A stretch of 64,000 nucleotides of DNA. Source: Bimastos eiseni (Eukaryota; Annelida; Clitellata; Crassiclitellata; Lumbricidae). Under the pieces are notes generated by a model. It had not been told where the DNA came from. It ran no database searches and saw nothing but the letters and a program-made list of their open reading frames with translations. The stretch is from positions 30,207,904 to 30,271,903 of the forward strand of contig OY365811.1 of the NCBI GenBank assembly GCA_959347315.1, in the 5' to 3' direction. How positions within the stretch are numbered: the stretch's first letter is position 1; the number at the start of each line of letters is the position of its first letter. The translations under genes and the position numbers were made by a program. Positions 45,949 through 56,079 of the stretch are shown here, in pieces.

Positions 45949-46369
45949 GATCGGATAGAACGCGTACAAATATTTGTCCAAATTTCATCGAAATTACTCG
46001 TTCCTGAACCATCGTCCACCGTCTCTCTGTCCGTAACGACAGCGACAATCATCGGAGAGAGCCAGGAGGCATCGCTGGGGGTCCTCGGTCCACGAGCCGC
46101 AGTTCCCCCTTCGGCGTCATTTCCCTCCCCTTATGCCGTCGAGCAGATGGGCAATCCGTTGTTGCATCTAACGATGGTCATTCATTGCTGACCATTGTCC
46201 AGTCTGTTTCTGTCGACCCCATTCGCTTCCTTTGTGTCATGGTCTAAGCTCGATAATTCTGTTAGGCGGTCTTCATTTAATATTGGGTTCATCGCATGCG
46301 TTGTACCTGTCTCCGCGGGCACCGACAGCTATAGCATCGACAAAGATTTCTGTATGCCTGTGTGCGTGT

Positions 46370-46530
46370 CTATGTGTTTGTGTGTCTGTCTTTTGTCAGT
46401 CTGAGTGTCTGTTTGACCGTGTGCCTGTCTGTGTGTCTGCTTGTGTGTCTGTCTTTTTGTCTGCCTGAGTTTGTTTGCCTGTCTGTGTGCCTTTCTGTGT
46501 GTTTGTTTATGTGTCTGGCAACGTAAACAA
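46370..46530. repeat. TGTC/TGTG-rich tract
   Basis: Imperfect GTGTCTGTCTTT repeats. Confidence 0.75.
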
Positions 46531-46856
46531 AGACCACTCTGTCTCTGGCTCTGTCTAGGTAATATTATCGACAACAGTTGTAATTCTGTGTCTACTATTT
46601 GTGAATCAATTGCAGCATCTAATATGTATGTTTGATTAAGTCATAAATCAGCTTTATTTAATTTCAAGCAGCCAGCTTTGTTTGAATATCAATCAACGAG
46701 GAAGTCACGGTTGATATCGTCCAACCAGCTCTGGTTCAACTCAGTCAAACATTCACTCAACTATTCAACTAAAAAACGGAACCCTGGTTTATTCCGAAAG
46801 CCAACTCACGTACTCAACAACACAGCGAATAGGTTTACTAGAAAACAGTAGTGCAC

Positions 46857-46955
46857 GTCACCATGGATACATTTCACCATGTAAACTCATCACCATGGAT
46901 ACACATCACCATTGATACACATCACCATGGATACACATCACTACGGATACATTTG
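46857..46955 (+). repeat. 18-bp minisatellite
   Basis: About five units of CATCACCATGGATACACA with variants. Confidence 0.85.
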
Positions 46956-47032
46956 CAATGTAGCAGAATATAAAATATAAAAGCTAACATTGCTGAGGTG
47001 ATCTTGGAGTGTAATGAACATCAACTTAAGTT

Positions 47033-47098
47033 CAATTTAGGCCTAATAAAATCCTTGATAGACATCGACGCGGATATGGTAAGTGGAAGAAGGCTATG
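47033..47098 (+). repeat. Dispersed direct repeat, copy 1
   Basis: AGTTCAATTTAGGCCTAATA and GACATCGACGCGGATATGGT. It is about 90% like 49575-49640 and lies just inside intron 1, about 100 bp from exon 1. Confidence 0.7.
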
Positions 47099-47199
47099 GC
47101 AAGTCGTAGGGAGGGCTAGTATAGCCGTGGAAGAGGTAGATCCTGCAAATGGCTATTCGTGAACGAGGCTATTATTATAGTTGAAATAGATATTCTTAC

Positions 47200-47266
47200 C
47201 ATGACTCTTGGTGCAGATAAACTCCAGTAAGACTGCCAGCAACAGCGTTTTTCTTGCGCCACACAT
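47200..47266 (-). CDS. Exon 1: start codon and signal peptide of the secreted cysteine-rich protein
   Basis: This exon encodes 22 residues plus one base. It starts with MCGARKTLLLAVLLEFIC, a basic n-region followed by a leucine-rich hydrophobic core, then a polar stretch, which is a typical signal peptide. The ATG has A at -3. A second in-frame ATG lies 11 codons upstream at 47299, below an in-frame TAG; the downstream ATG gives the better signal peptide. The exon ends in G|GTAAGA, a near-consensus donor, with one base left over. That base joins the GG opening exon 2 as a glycine codon. In this family the first cysteine motif normally follows the signal peptide directly, which is what the join gives. 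No promoter is obvious; the upstream DNA is TTCC-rich. The 27-kb distance to exon 2 is the main uncertainty. Confidence 0.68.
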
Positions 47267-47344
47267 TGTTGTCTTATCGACGGCTTTAACCGATTCCATG
47301 AAATATCTCAGAGCATGACGGTCCAACTAACAGCTTCACAGAAG

Positions 47345-47895
47345 ACAGTTTTCACCTTCCTTCCTCCCTTCCTTCCTTCCTTCTTTCCTTCCTTCTTTCT
47401 TTCCTTCCTTCCTTCCTTCCTCCCTTCCTAACTACCTTTTCTTTGTTTTTTCCCTTTATTTCCTTCTGTTGTCGTTCTTTCCTTCTTTCCTTCTGTTCTT
47501 CTTTCCTCCCAATCTTCCTCCGCTTCTTCTTTTCGTTATTTCTTGTATTGTCGTTCTTTTCTTCTTTTGTCTCTTAATACGTCTTTTGTTCTTTCGTTCG
47601 CTTCTTCTATCCTTCTCTTTTTCTTGGTTCGTTTCCTACTTCGTTACCGTGCTTTTTCCTTCCTTCCTTCCTTCCTACGTTTCTTCCTTCTTTACTAAGT
47701 TCCTTCGTTTGTTATTTCCTCCCTGTTCTACTTCTCTTCCTTGTGCTTTCGTTTTTTTCTGTACTGTTTTCTTCCTAGATCCATTCGTTACAGTTTTCTT
47801 ACTTTTCTTCCTTTATTCCTACGTCTGTCACTTCCCTCCTGTTTACTCCTTCCCTTCGCTCGTTCGTTCGTTCGTTCGTTCGTTCTTTCGTCACT
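47345..47895. repeat. TTCC/TTCG pyrimidine-rich tract upstream of exon 1
   Basis: CCTTCCTTCC runs at 47350-47425 and 47658-47675, and TTCGTTCG at 47860-47890. It may include the host promoter, but no TATA or initiator can be assigned. Confidence 0.75.
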
Positions 47896-47899
47896 CTCC

Positions 47900-48922
47900 C
47901 TTACTTTGTCCCTGAGTGCCTGCCTGCCTTGCTTCTTTGTTAGTTGCGCTCTTACCGCTTCCCCTCAGGCAATAATCAACAATCCGCGCAAAGGCAGAGC
48001 TCTCGTCAGCTCTTCATTCACTTCTCGACCTTCTTCTCTCTCTATTTCGCTCCATCTTCATGGACGACGCAGCCGACAAAAAATCTCGCCATTTCGATTA
48101 TGCACGAGTCACGTGACGCGAATGGCGCGTGACACGAATGGCGCCGCGTCTAAGCGAAGAGAGGTGGCTGAGTTGCAGTAGCAGCAGCAGCAGCAACCCC
48201 AGACGTGCTCATCATGACCTTAGGTGATGCTCCTAGTTGACGAAGATTTCTAACAGGTCGTTTTGATACGGATCTCGTCTCATTCGAGAATTCTGCCGAC
48301 GACATTTGCCTCTGCTCCTACAGCGTCTTATTTTAGAGGAGGAGTTTGGATGTGGATCATTTTGTTTACGGAACCATTCTCAACACAGGTCTGCTTCGTT
48401 CCATTGGTGGCAGCGTATCCAACCCTTCATTCCAAAACGTCCAAATGTCACTGCAATTAAAGAGACAAAATATACCCTGTAATACTACCAGGAACGGCTT
48501 GTGATGAGGTGAGGTAGGCTTAAGCAATTATTCGTTTAAAACACGCCTCTAACGATCTTAACCATATCTTCGTGGTGGCTGATGACCCTTTTTTATAGCA
48601 ATCCGACAACCTTCCCTGTGCGAGCAAGATGCATGTGCAGTGAAACAGCCGACGGTCTATTGCAGACGAAGCAAAGCGATTGAAAAGATAAACTAAGGCG
48701 TAGAAGACAGACGTCTTGAAAGCCTACGTAAGAGTCAATGAACCAAGTGTTATGAGACCTAGTGACAGTACAGCTAATAATTATACGTTCACTAGAAATT
48801 ACAATTAATAGGAAAGGTAATATAATATCCCATTAGAATACTATAATTTAACTTGATGTCGTTGTTGTTGACACATCCTGATGATGATGATGATGATGAC
48901 GACGACGATGTCGATGACGATG

Positions 48923-48953
<31 letters not shown>

Positions 48954-49520
48954 TGACAATGACGACGATGATGATAACTATGATGAATCTGACGATGACA
49001 ATGGTGATGATTAGGACGAATCTCAGATGTTTGTTCCGACATACTTGTCTTCTTGTCTAATAAATGATTATTGCTATCACATCCATTTAATGTGATTCTC
49101 TCAGATATTAGATGTAAATGAAAACCAAATGAAAATTGCATGACTACCCAATAATACATAATTGACATGAGCAAACACGTATTGAAGATTTAACGCGTCT
49201 TGTATTTCTATTACTGTTCAATATTTACTGACAAATTGTTTGCCCGTCCCTTTGTGTTGTCATAAGTCGGTCGAAGGCATCCTCCATATCCTTATCCACC
49301 TCCTCTTTCTCCCACTCCTCCTTCTCGTACTCAACCTCTTCCTCAACAGTCATTCCTCTTCCCGACGCATTTTGTATAATGGCAGCGCTATGAATCCGCT
49401 ATCCTATTGTAACCTCTGCAGGACGGAAAGATTTCACGATAGACGAAGATCGGAATGGGGTGATATTTTATCCCTCGGAATTTTCATGACAAAATCATGT
49501 CTCTGACAACTACTGTAACA
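47900..49520. other. Upstream region, nothing recognised apart from a trinucleotide tract
   Basis: 48880-48985 is GAT/GAC-rich; CAG units at 48177-48195. Otherwise unique sequence without a gene. Confidence 0.5.
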
Positions 49521-49524
49521 TGCA

Positions 49525-49568
49525 CAATCAGTAGTAACTGTTTATGTAAAAATGTGATTGTGCAAATG
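49525..49568. repeat. Inverted repeat, left arm (44 bp)
   Basis: Exact reverse complement of 51589-51632. Confidence 0.9.
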
Positions 49569-49574
49569 TTCAAT

Positions 49575-49640
49575 TTTAGTTCAATTTAGGCTTAATAAAC
49601 TCCTTATTAGGCATCGACGCGGATATGGTAAGTGGAAGAA
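49575..49640 (+). repeat. Dispersed direct repeat, copy 2
   Basis: Shares TCGACGCGGATATGGTAAGT and flanks with 47033-47098. It lies just inside the 44-bp inverted repeat. Confidence 0.7.
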
Positions 49641-50836
49641 AAAGATATCGATTTATTGTAGGGGCAATAATGTGAGAATGTCACTATCCGAACCGGTGGA
49701 CATTATGACCACATAAACAGAATATACATATTTTTGTGTTTTTGACGACAATGTTTTGGCCGCCATCTTCGAAAGTAGCATTCCCACACTATTGCAACTA
49801 CAAGAAATCGATTTCTTCACGTTGAAAATATTAGATTCGACACTTCGTTTGTCACTGTAAAGTACTCATAAACTGATCACCCTTATCCTATTAGGTTTTT
49901 GGCAGCCATTTTGTCCGCCATATTTGAAAATTAAACTCTCCACAATTCTGCGACTATAACTCCATTCGATGGTAGATTCAACATGCACTCTATTGTTTGA
50001 TTGCAGCCTACATATGAGATCAGATCTTTTAAAATATAGTCACACTATGAATGAAATTAGGGATACGGCGATGAAGTAGGAAATATGTTTACCCCATGAT
50101 TCACATTGGATTCACATTTGTTCACATAACACGACAGCTTGATGGTTATGCTGTCGCCGATTGAAGCTTATAAGCACGTGCAACGTCAAATGACACCTAC
50201 CTACAGTTGATCCGAAATCGACATCCAAACAATGCTTGGGTAATTATTTACCCCGTTCGGTTCTGCGAAGGTTAAAGTCGTCCGATTGCAGCGTCAGAAA
50301 GAGAAAGCCGCGCGAGCGAGAATGCGAGCGACGAGAGAAAGGTAGGGACGTCGGCAGCCTTGGGTTTACAGAAGCAGAGGGAGTGTGTTCGCACCGCTAT
50401 CCATCCGATCATGCGCCGCCGCCGTCTCCGCCGCTGCTGCCTTCTCCTCGATGCCACTGATGCCTTTCTCCCTTCCTCGACCTCCCTGTTCTCCTCCTAG
50501 CTTTCGATCTCCTTATTATTCGTACTCCTTTTCCTACGATCCTTCCTTCTCCCACTCGTCCGTCTTCTCCACCTGCTCTTACTTACTCCTTCTACCTCTC
50601 TTCCTCCTCTTCTTCCTCCTTCTGTAACTACTCCAATTCCTCCTAATCACCATCATCCTTCTTCTTCTTCCTCACGCCAACCTCTAATCGGCCTATCTTC
50701 GTATTTGCATCCTAATTCTCCTACTTTCGCTCTCTTCCTCTTCCTACTCTTCCTCTTCTTCCTATTAATCCTCCTCCTCCTTCTACTGCTGCTTTCTTCT
50801 CCTCCTATTATGTATCCGTCTAATACTACATCCCAA

Positions 50837-50837
<1 letters not shown>

Positions 50838-50872
<35 letters not shown>

Positions 50873-51425
50873 ACCTACTACTACTACTACTACTACACCA
50901 CCTACTACTCCACCTACTACTACTACTACTACTACTACTCCACCTACTACTACTACTACTACTCCACCTACTACTCCACCTACTACTACTACTACTACTA
51001 CTCCACCTACTACTACTACTACTCCACCTACTACTCCACCTACTACTACTACTACTACTACTACTCCACCTACTACTCCACCTACTACTACTCCACCTAC
51101 TACTACTACTACTACTCCACCTACTACTACTACTACTACTCCACCTACTCCACCTACTACTACTACTCCACCTACTACTACTACTCCACCTACTACTACT
51201 ACTCCACCTACTCCACCTACTACTACTACTCCACCTACTACTACTACTCCACCTACTACTACTACTACTCCACCTAATCCACCTACTACTACTACTCCAC
51301 CTACTACTACACCTACTACTACTACTACTACTACTCCACCTACCGCCAGTCCACCCCTACTACTACCCACCACTCCACCCCCTACTACTACTACTACTAC
51401 CACCACTACTCCACCTACCACTACT
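50838..51425. repeat. CTA/CCA compound array
   Basis: Blocks of (CTA)3-8 separated by CTCCAC, giving a higher-order unit CTCCACCTACTACTA of variable length over about 590 bp. The frame reads Tyr/Ser/Thr on plus and Val/Gly on minus; not coding. Confidence 0.92.
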
Positions 51426-51588
51426 ATTACTACGACAACTATGGTGGAACCTTAATGGGCGTGGCAGCTATTCAAACGGGCGAGCAGTGGTGAAGGATCT
51501 CAGACGATCAATCCATTGCGAAATGAACACTGAACATGGTCGATGGGAAAGATACGGTCGATATACTGTGTATATATAAAAACGTGTG

Positions 51589-51632
51589 CATTTGCACAAT
51601 CACATTTTTACATAAACAGTTACTACTGATTG
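51589..51632. repeat. Inverted repeat, right arm (44 bp)
   Basis: Exact reverse complement of 49525-49568. Confidence 0.9.
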
Positions 51633-51964
51633 ACCATTGACTTATCTTCAATTACTATCAGGCCTTTTATACTACTTCTAGGTTCTATAAATTTCGATGC
51701 TTTTGACATAATATATTAGCCTATATGACATCCAACATCCTACATTTAAGTCAAATCAGACTTCAAAACTCAGAACCTATTGTTTTTCACTTATTAGTTA
51801 ATTAATTTATTTTTCTGCGATTGTCGTAACTATGTGCAACGTTAGTTGCGACGAATCTGAGGAGCTAGGTATGTGCGCGCGACCCACTAAGTTACTGAGG
51901 TTGATTTTACGACGACTGTTGCTGTTTAAAGTTTCTTTGAATGGCAGACCCCAACATGAAACCT

Positions 51965-52400
51965 AATCAGAAGCGCTCACAGCCCAGCTATGGCCACAGA
52001 AAAAACCGACTTGGATGATTTATAAAACCCGGTTTGAATGGTCTGAGATGAAAAGCGCAGCTCCGACGGAAGGCCATTCCAGGTGGAGGGATCGGCAACC
52101 GGGAAAGCTCGTCTATGTCTGGCAGACAAGGAAGTCTGGTGTGGAACTACGAGTTCGCTCCTTGTCGTGGAGCGATGCGCTCTACGCGCTATGACGATAA
52201 ACGCTGGGTGACAGAGATCACACAGGTGAGACGGAGAACAGGTAAAAGGCTGCATCGTGAAACGAAAGCAGAAATGTAAAATGAGATCCGTTAGGCAACT
52301 GGTGCAAGACATTGTGCATGTCATAGCAGTCGTTAGAGACATGATTATGTCATGCTTCGAAAAATGATTAGCCCTTGACGGGTTTTGTCTTAGATTAATC
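51965..52400 (-). pseudogene. CR1/L2-like LINE C-terminus
   Basis: The minus strand reads RRAFPVADPSTWNGLPSELR, then TGFYKSSKSVF, the same C-terminal block as at 18.3 kb. About 140 codons are open, but the upstream sequence is unrecognisable. A separate 3' end of the same family lies at 52.5 kb in the opposite orientation. Confidence 0.7.
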
Positions 52401-52499
52401 ATTGTTGTATTTGTCTACTGCATGTGGATTAGCCAGTACTACGCATGCATGGCATTCAGGCATTCCTCTCTCTCGTCTTGATCCGACTTTATTGGATAA

Positions 52500-52630
52500 A
52501 CCCCAGTGCGGCCAAATATTTGGCCGCGCAGGGTTTGGGAGCACATCTGAGGAGTCACTTTGAAGAGGCGCTATACATGAATTCTTTTTAATGAATGAAT
52601 GAATGAATGAGTCAATGAATGAATGGCTGT
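52500..52630 (+). mobile_element. LINE/SINE 3' end with AATG tail
   Basis: GTTTGGGAGCACATCTGAGG, then GAAGAGGCGCTATACATGAA, and an (AATG)n tail at 52591-52625. It matches the 3' ends at 0.7, 5.8 and 18.3 kb. Confidence 0.65.
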
Positions 52631-52939
52631 TAAGTCGTTGTGTACAACGTTGCACGCGACGACCTTTACCTCATAAGCGGCTGTGACAGTCGCGATGCAG
52701 CGCCCCCCCGCGTCCAAAGAGCTGACATTTGCTCATTTTTGGGGGGATTTACTAGCTACTCAAGTCAAAAAATGTTCGTCAAATGGAGTTAATTCAGTTG
52801 AATGACGGATATTTGTCTTTACCTTTCTAAAAAAAATGCAGAAACTTTGATTTTGACACGACTTAGTTGAGATTATTTGTCATAATATTGACATAGTATG
52901 AGCCTTAGCAGAGAATATTTGTCATATATTGACGCGTGT

Positions 52940-53175
52940 CAAAAGGCGTGGCACAGCGGCCGTTCGGTTAGAACGATAGCTCATAACGTTCATGTGTGCT
53001 GAGCGCGCGGGTTTGAACCTCGTCCGGGGCATCACTGTGTAGGGACCTTGTGTAAGTCCTTCGCGCACTATTGCTCTGCAGTACAACTGCAATTGCGCCG
53101 TGGAGGCGTGTGTATGCACTTCTGAACAAAAAATGTTGGACGAAGAGCGGTATCAAATTTCGGTAATAATAATAG
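52940..53175 (+). mobile_element. tRNA-derived SINE
   Basis: A-box-like GTGGCACAGCGGCCG lies at about 52949, B-box-like GGGTTTGAACCTC at about 53009. The body reads GACCTTGTGTAAGTCCTTCG and GCTCTGCAGTACAACTGCAA. The body is shared with 32085-32190. Confidence 0.65.
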
Positions 53176-53179
53176 TATG

Positions 53180-54610
53180 AGCCATAGAGGCTTCTTGAAT
53201 TAGTCAATGTATGGACATCAAATTTTATGAACATGGAATCAATAGAAAACAATAGGTTTATGATTGGTTGAAAAAAATATTTTTGCTATTTTAATTCTTT
53301 TAATTAGCTTACTTTTAATGTTAGGTTAATTGATCTTGAACTGCTTGAAGCTATCATTAGACCTACTGCAAGCTTATGAGGATATTGATTTTTTAAATAG
53401 TATTTGCTCAATCCAAGAAACGGATGGGGTAATGTGATTGTAATGTGATTTTACAAGTGTGCTTCTGTGTTTTTGTGCGCGCGTTGTCTATGACTCGTCT
53501 ATGCTCGCTTTGGGCTGAGCAGTGAGCAGGTGCCTGGCCGCCCGGGCAGCTAGCCTTGCATTCGTGAACGGCTGGCCAGACAGAAGGATTGCGCTGTAAA
53601 AACAAAGCACGTGCGGCGCGAAGAATCTTCTGAAGTGACCGTTTCTGTGTTTGATAGAGTGTACAATGACATAGTCAATTTTTAACTGGCTATTAAGACA
53701 ATTAATTGATCGTGAACTGTGTTACTGGCATGTGACAATAGTTGAGTTGAATTTCATATTTTTTCTCGTGTAGAATATGGTAAAAGAAAAATCGAGTGGA
53801 TAAAATGAAGAGCGTCAATATCGATTTATAGTCACGTATCATTAGAGTGAGACAGTGACTTACACGTGACAGTAAGGAAATAATTGTTGAATGAGGTCAC
53901 ATGTAAGATAGATATGTGACGCTTACACTGATATATTACATTCATAGCTGTGCAACTGTAGTGCGCCTAGCCTACATGCAACTGCGCAATTGATATATTG
54001 ATATTTCACTATTGTGATTCGCAAGTCCTATATTGACATTATGATAGGGATCATTTTGTCACACTCCGAAAGGTGCTACGCAAAAACACACACACCTACA
54101 CGCACAAATGCGCGCGCACACACACACGCACACACTGAATTACCCTTTCCTCCTATTGTCGTGAAGATCAGCCCAACTTCTGCAGAGCAAGCTGGTGCCC
54201 TGCCACTGTGGCCACAGTACACACATACACACAACGCGTGATATTTTGAAACAGACAGAACCCTGGTTAGGGCCATCTCTTTGAATGCGTCTTGGAAGCC
54301 GCAAAACCTCAACTGTTGGTGATACTTCCTCTGATGGCAAATACCTCCTCTGTTGGTGAACTGTAGAAGCAAGCACAGATGAATGGCATTCAGCCTCCTC
54401 ATCTGCATGTGATCTTTGGTTAAACGTCCAGGAATCCGCTACATACAGGTATTGGGCATGTTCTGATTAGGTGAAATTTGCTATTCAGCCAGTTATAATT
54501 GCTATCCAGATTACAACTCTCACGTTATAGGCCAACTCGTAGATCCTCTGGCAGAGGTCACGCGTCGTCATGTATACCTCCGTTTCTAACCTGATGTCAA
54601 TGGTGGAAGT
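53180..54610. other. Upstream region, nothing recognised
   Basis: AT-rich unique sequence with a short (CA)n at 54085-54135. Confidence 0.5.
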
Positions 54611-54614
54611 GGAC

Positions 54615-54650
54615 ACGATCCAATGACTTATATAGCGCTGTTGTTTTCTG
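54615..54650 (-). mobile_element. Short LINE/SINE 3' end
   Basis: ATGACTTATATAGCGCTGTT is the shared end motif only, in minus orientation. Confidence 0.35.
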
Positions 54651-54899
54651 ATGATAACTTAATCATCAATCGAAACCGTTGTCAAAGTCAGACTCCGATG
54701 GGATAGATACGTACAAATATACATACATTGTACATAAAGAACCATATATTCATACATGCATATTTAGATATGCACTCATGCACACAAATATATACAACAC
54801 AGCAACACAGCTACGATATATATATATATATACGTATATATATAATGTGCATTCAAGATAGACAAACAGTTAGACAGACAAATAGACAGCCATAGAGGG

Positions 54900-55480
54900 A
54901 CTTAGATAGTGAGTAGGGTTGTCGGAGGGGGAGCGTATAGAACGGGCGGTCGTTCTTGCATTGAACGCATCACGGTCGCCATCGACTCCAACAGCAGCAG
55001 CAGCAGCCGAAGCAGCATCAACAGAGGAGGCTCTTAATGTCTCTCAAAGGCCCCCGATCTGCATCGTCGTCGTCTGCCGCCTCCCTCTCCTCCTCGTGCA
55101 GCCGCCGTCTCTCGCATCCCGCTGTTTGTTCTGAGCCGCATCATTCAGGACAGACGAACACACGGACCAATGGACCCCTAGTCAAACGAAGTCAGTAACG
55201 CGCCTGATTAAGGTACATTTCGCTGACCCTATAAGATGACTTGGCCGCCTGATAACTCCCTAGTGGCTCGCCACACGGCGTCCGTCCGTGTTTTTGGGCA
55301 TGCGTGCGTGCGTGCTGTCGTACTATGGGTCGCCGTCGGTGATTGTAAATCGTCAGTCCTCGACTGGGTTTTAGAATCGCCCTCTCCTCATTATACGGCT
55401 TTACCATAATGTGCCTAAAATTCATCTATATCCATAAACATGCGGACACGTATAGACTGATATCCAGACTGACAAGCTGA
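54900..55480. other. GC-richer upstream segment, no gene assigned
   Basis: CpG-containing stretch with (CAG)n at 54990-55010. The plus frame here lacks an ATG and motif. Could be regulatory; unproven. Confidence 0.35.
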
Positions 55481-55670
55481 CAGACTGACAGCCACACAGA
55501 CAGACAGCCACACAGACAGACAGCCACACAGACAGGCTGACAGATAGGCACATTGGTTGACTGGCTGGCTGGCTGGCTGACAGACAGACAGACAGACGGA
55601 CTGACTGACTAACTCGTAGTCTTGTTCTTAAAGACAGAAACTTAACAGAGACAGACAGACAGACAGACAA
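55480..55670. repeat. (CAGA)/(CTGG) tract
   Basis: CACACAGACAGACAGC units, GGCTGGCT and GACAGACAG runs. Confidence 0.85.
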
Positions 55671-55751
55671 CTAGCCAGTCCTACGTATATATACCAACAG
55701 TCTTATAATATTCACAGTTTTCACACATGTATACCGACATAGAAATTGGCC

Positions 55752-56070
55752 TACAGAAAGACATACAGAAAGACATACAGAAAGACATACAGAAAGACAT
55801 ACAGAAAGACATACAGAAAGACATACAGAAAGACAAACAGAAAGACATACAGAAAGACATACAGAAAGACATACAGAAAGACATACAGAAAGACATACAG
55901 AAAGACATACAGAAAGACATACAGAAAGACATACAGAAAGACATACAGAAAGACATACAGAAAGACATACAGAAAGACATACAGAATGACATACAGAAAG
56001 ACATACAGAAAGACATACAGAAAGACATACAGAAAGACATACAGAAAGACATACAGAAAGACATACAGAG
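55752..56070 (+). repeat. 12-bp minisatellite, about 26 units
   Basis: ACAGAAAGACAT repeated nearly perfectly, with single variants near 55832 and 55987. Because the unit is a multiple of three, all its frames stay open (QKDI, RKTY); not coding. Confidence 0.95.
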
Positions 56071-56079
56071 GTGAACGAT

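Larger units (their letters stand above)
4267..47266 (-). other. Host gene locus: secreted cysteine-rich protein, five exons
   Basis: The gene model was assembled by eye from five minus-strand exons at 47266-47200, 19824-19683, 7621-7554, 5196-5116 and 4440-4267. Junction codons are G|GG (Gly), AG|A (Arg), A|GC (Ser) and G|AT (Asp), so every junction keeps one reading frame. The product is at least 177 residues, with a signal peptide followed by ten cysteines, an even number that suits disulfide pairing outside the cell. Known family: uncharacterised invertebrate secreted or membrane-anchored proteins carrying the domains I recall as DUF7044 and DUF7042. The order C-x-FP..W.G..FQ.G, C..C......NVLQY.E, then CPF...F.Y fits that family. 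Function is unknown. Introns 1 and 2 (27.4 and 12.1 kb) are packed with repeats. Later exons were not found, and transcript data would be needed to close the model. Confidence 0.75.
49525..51632. mobile_element. 2.1-kb unit with 44-bp perfect inverted terminal repeats
   Basis: Positions 49525-49568 (CAATCAGTAGTAACTGTTTA and onward) are the exact reverse complement of 51589-51632. The interior has a GC-rich segment (50230-50460), a pyrimidine stretch and the CTA-rich array, but no transposase frame. It could be a non-autonomous DNA transposon; no target-site duplication was found. Confidence 0.5.

Noticed and set aside
47469..48181. Phe/Leu/Ser-rich plus frames of about 147 codons
   Set aside because: TTCC pyrimidine tract; two overlapping frames, no motif.
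50705..51421. Tyr/Ser/Thr (plus) and Val/Gly (minus) frames of about 200 codons
   Set aside because: CTA/CCA array open on both strands; not protein-like.
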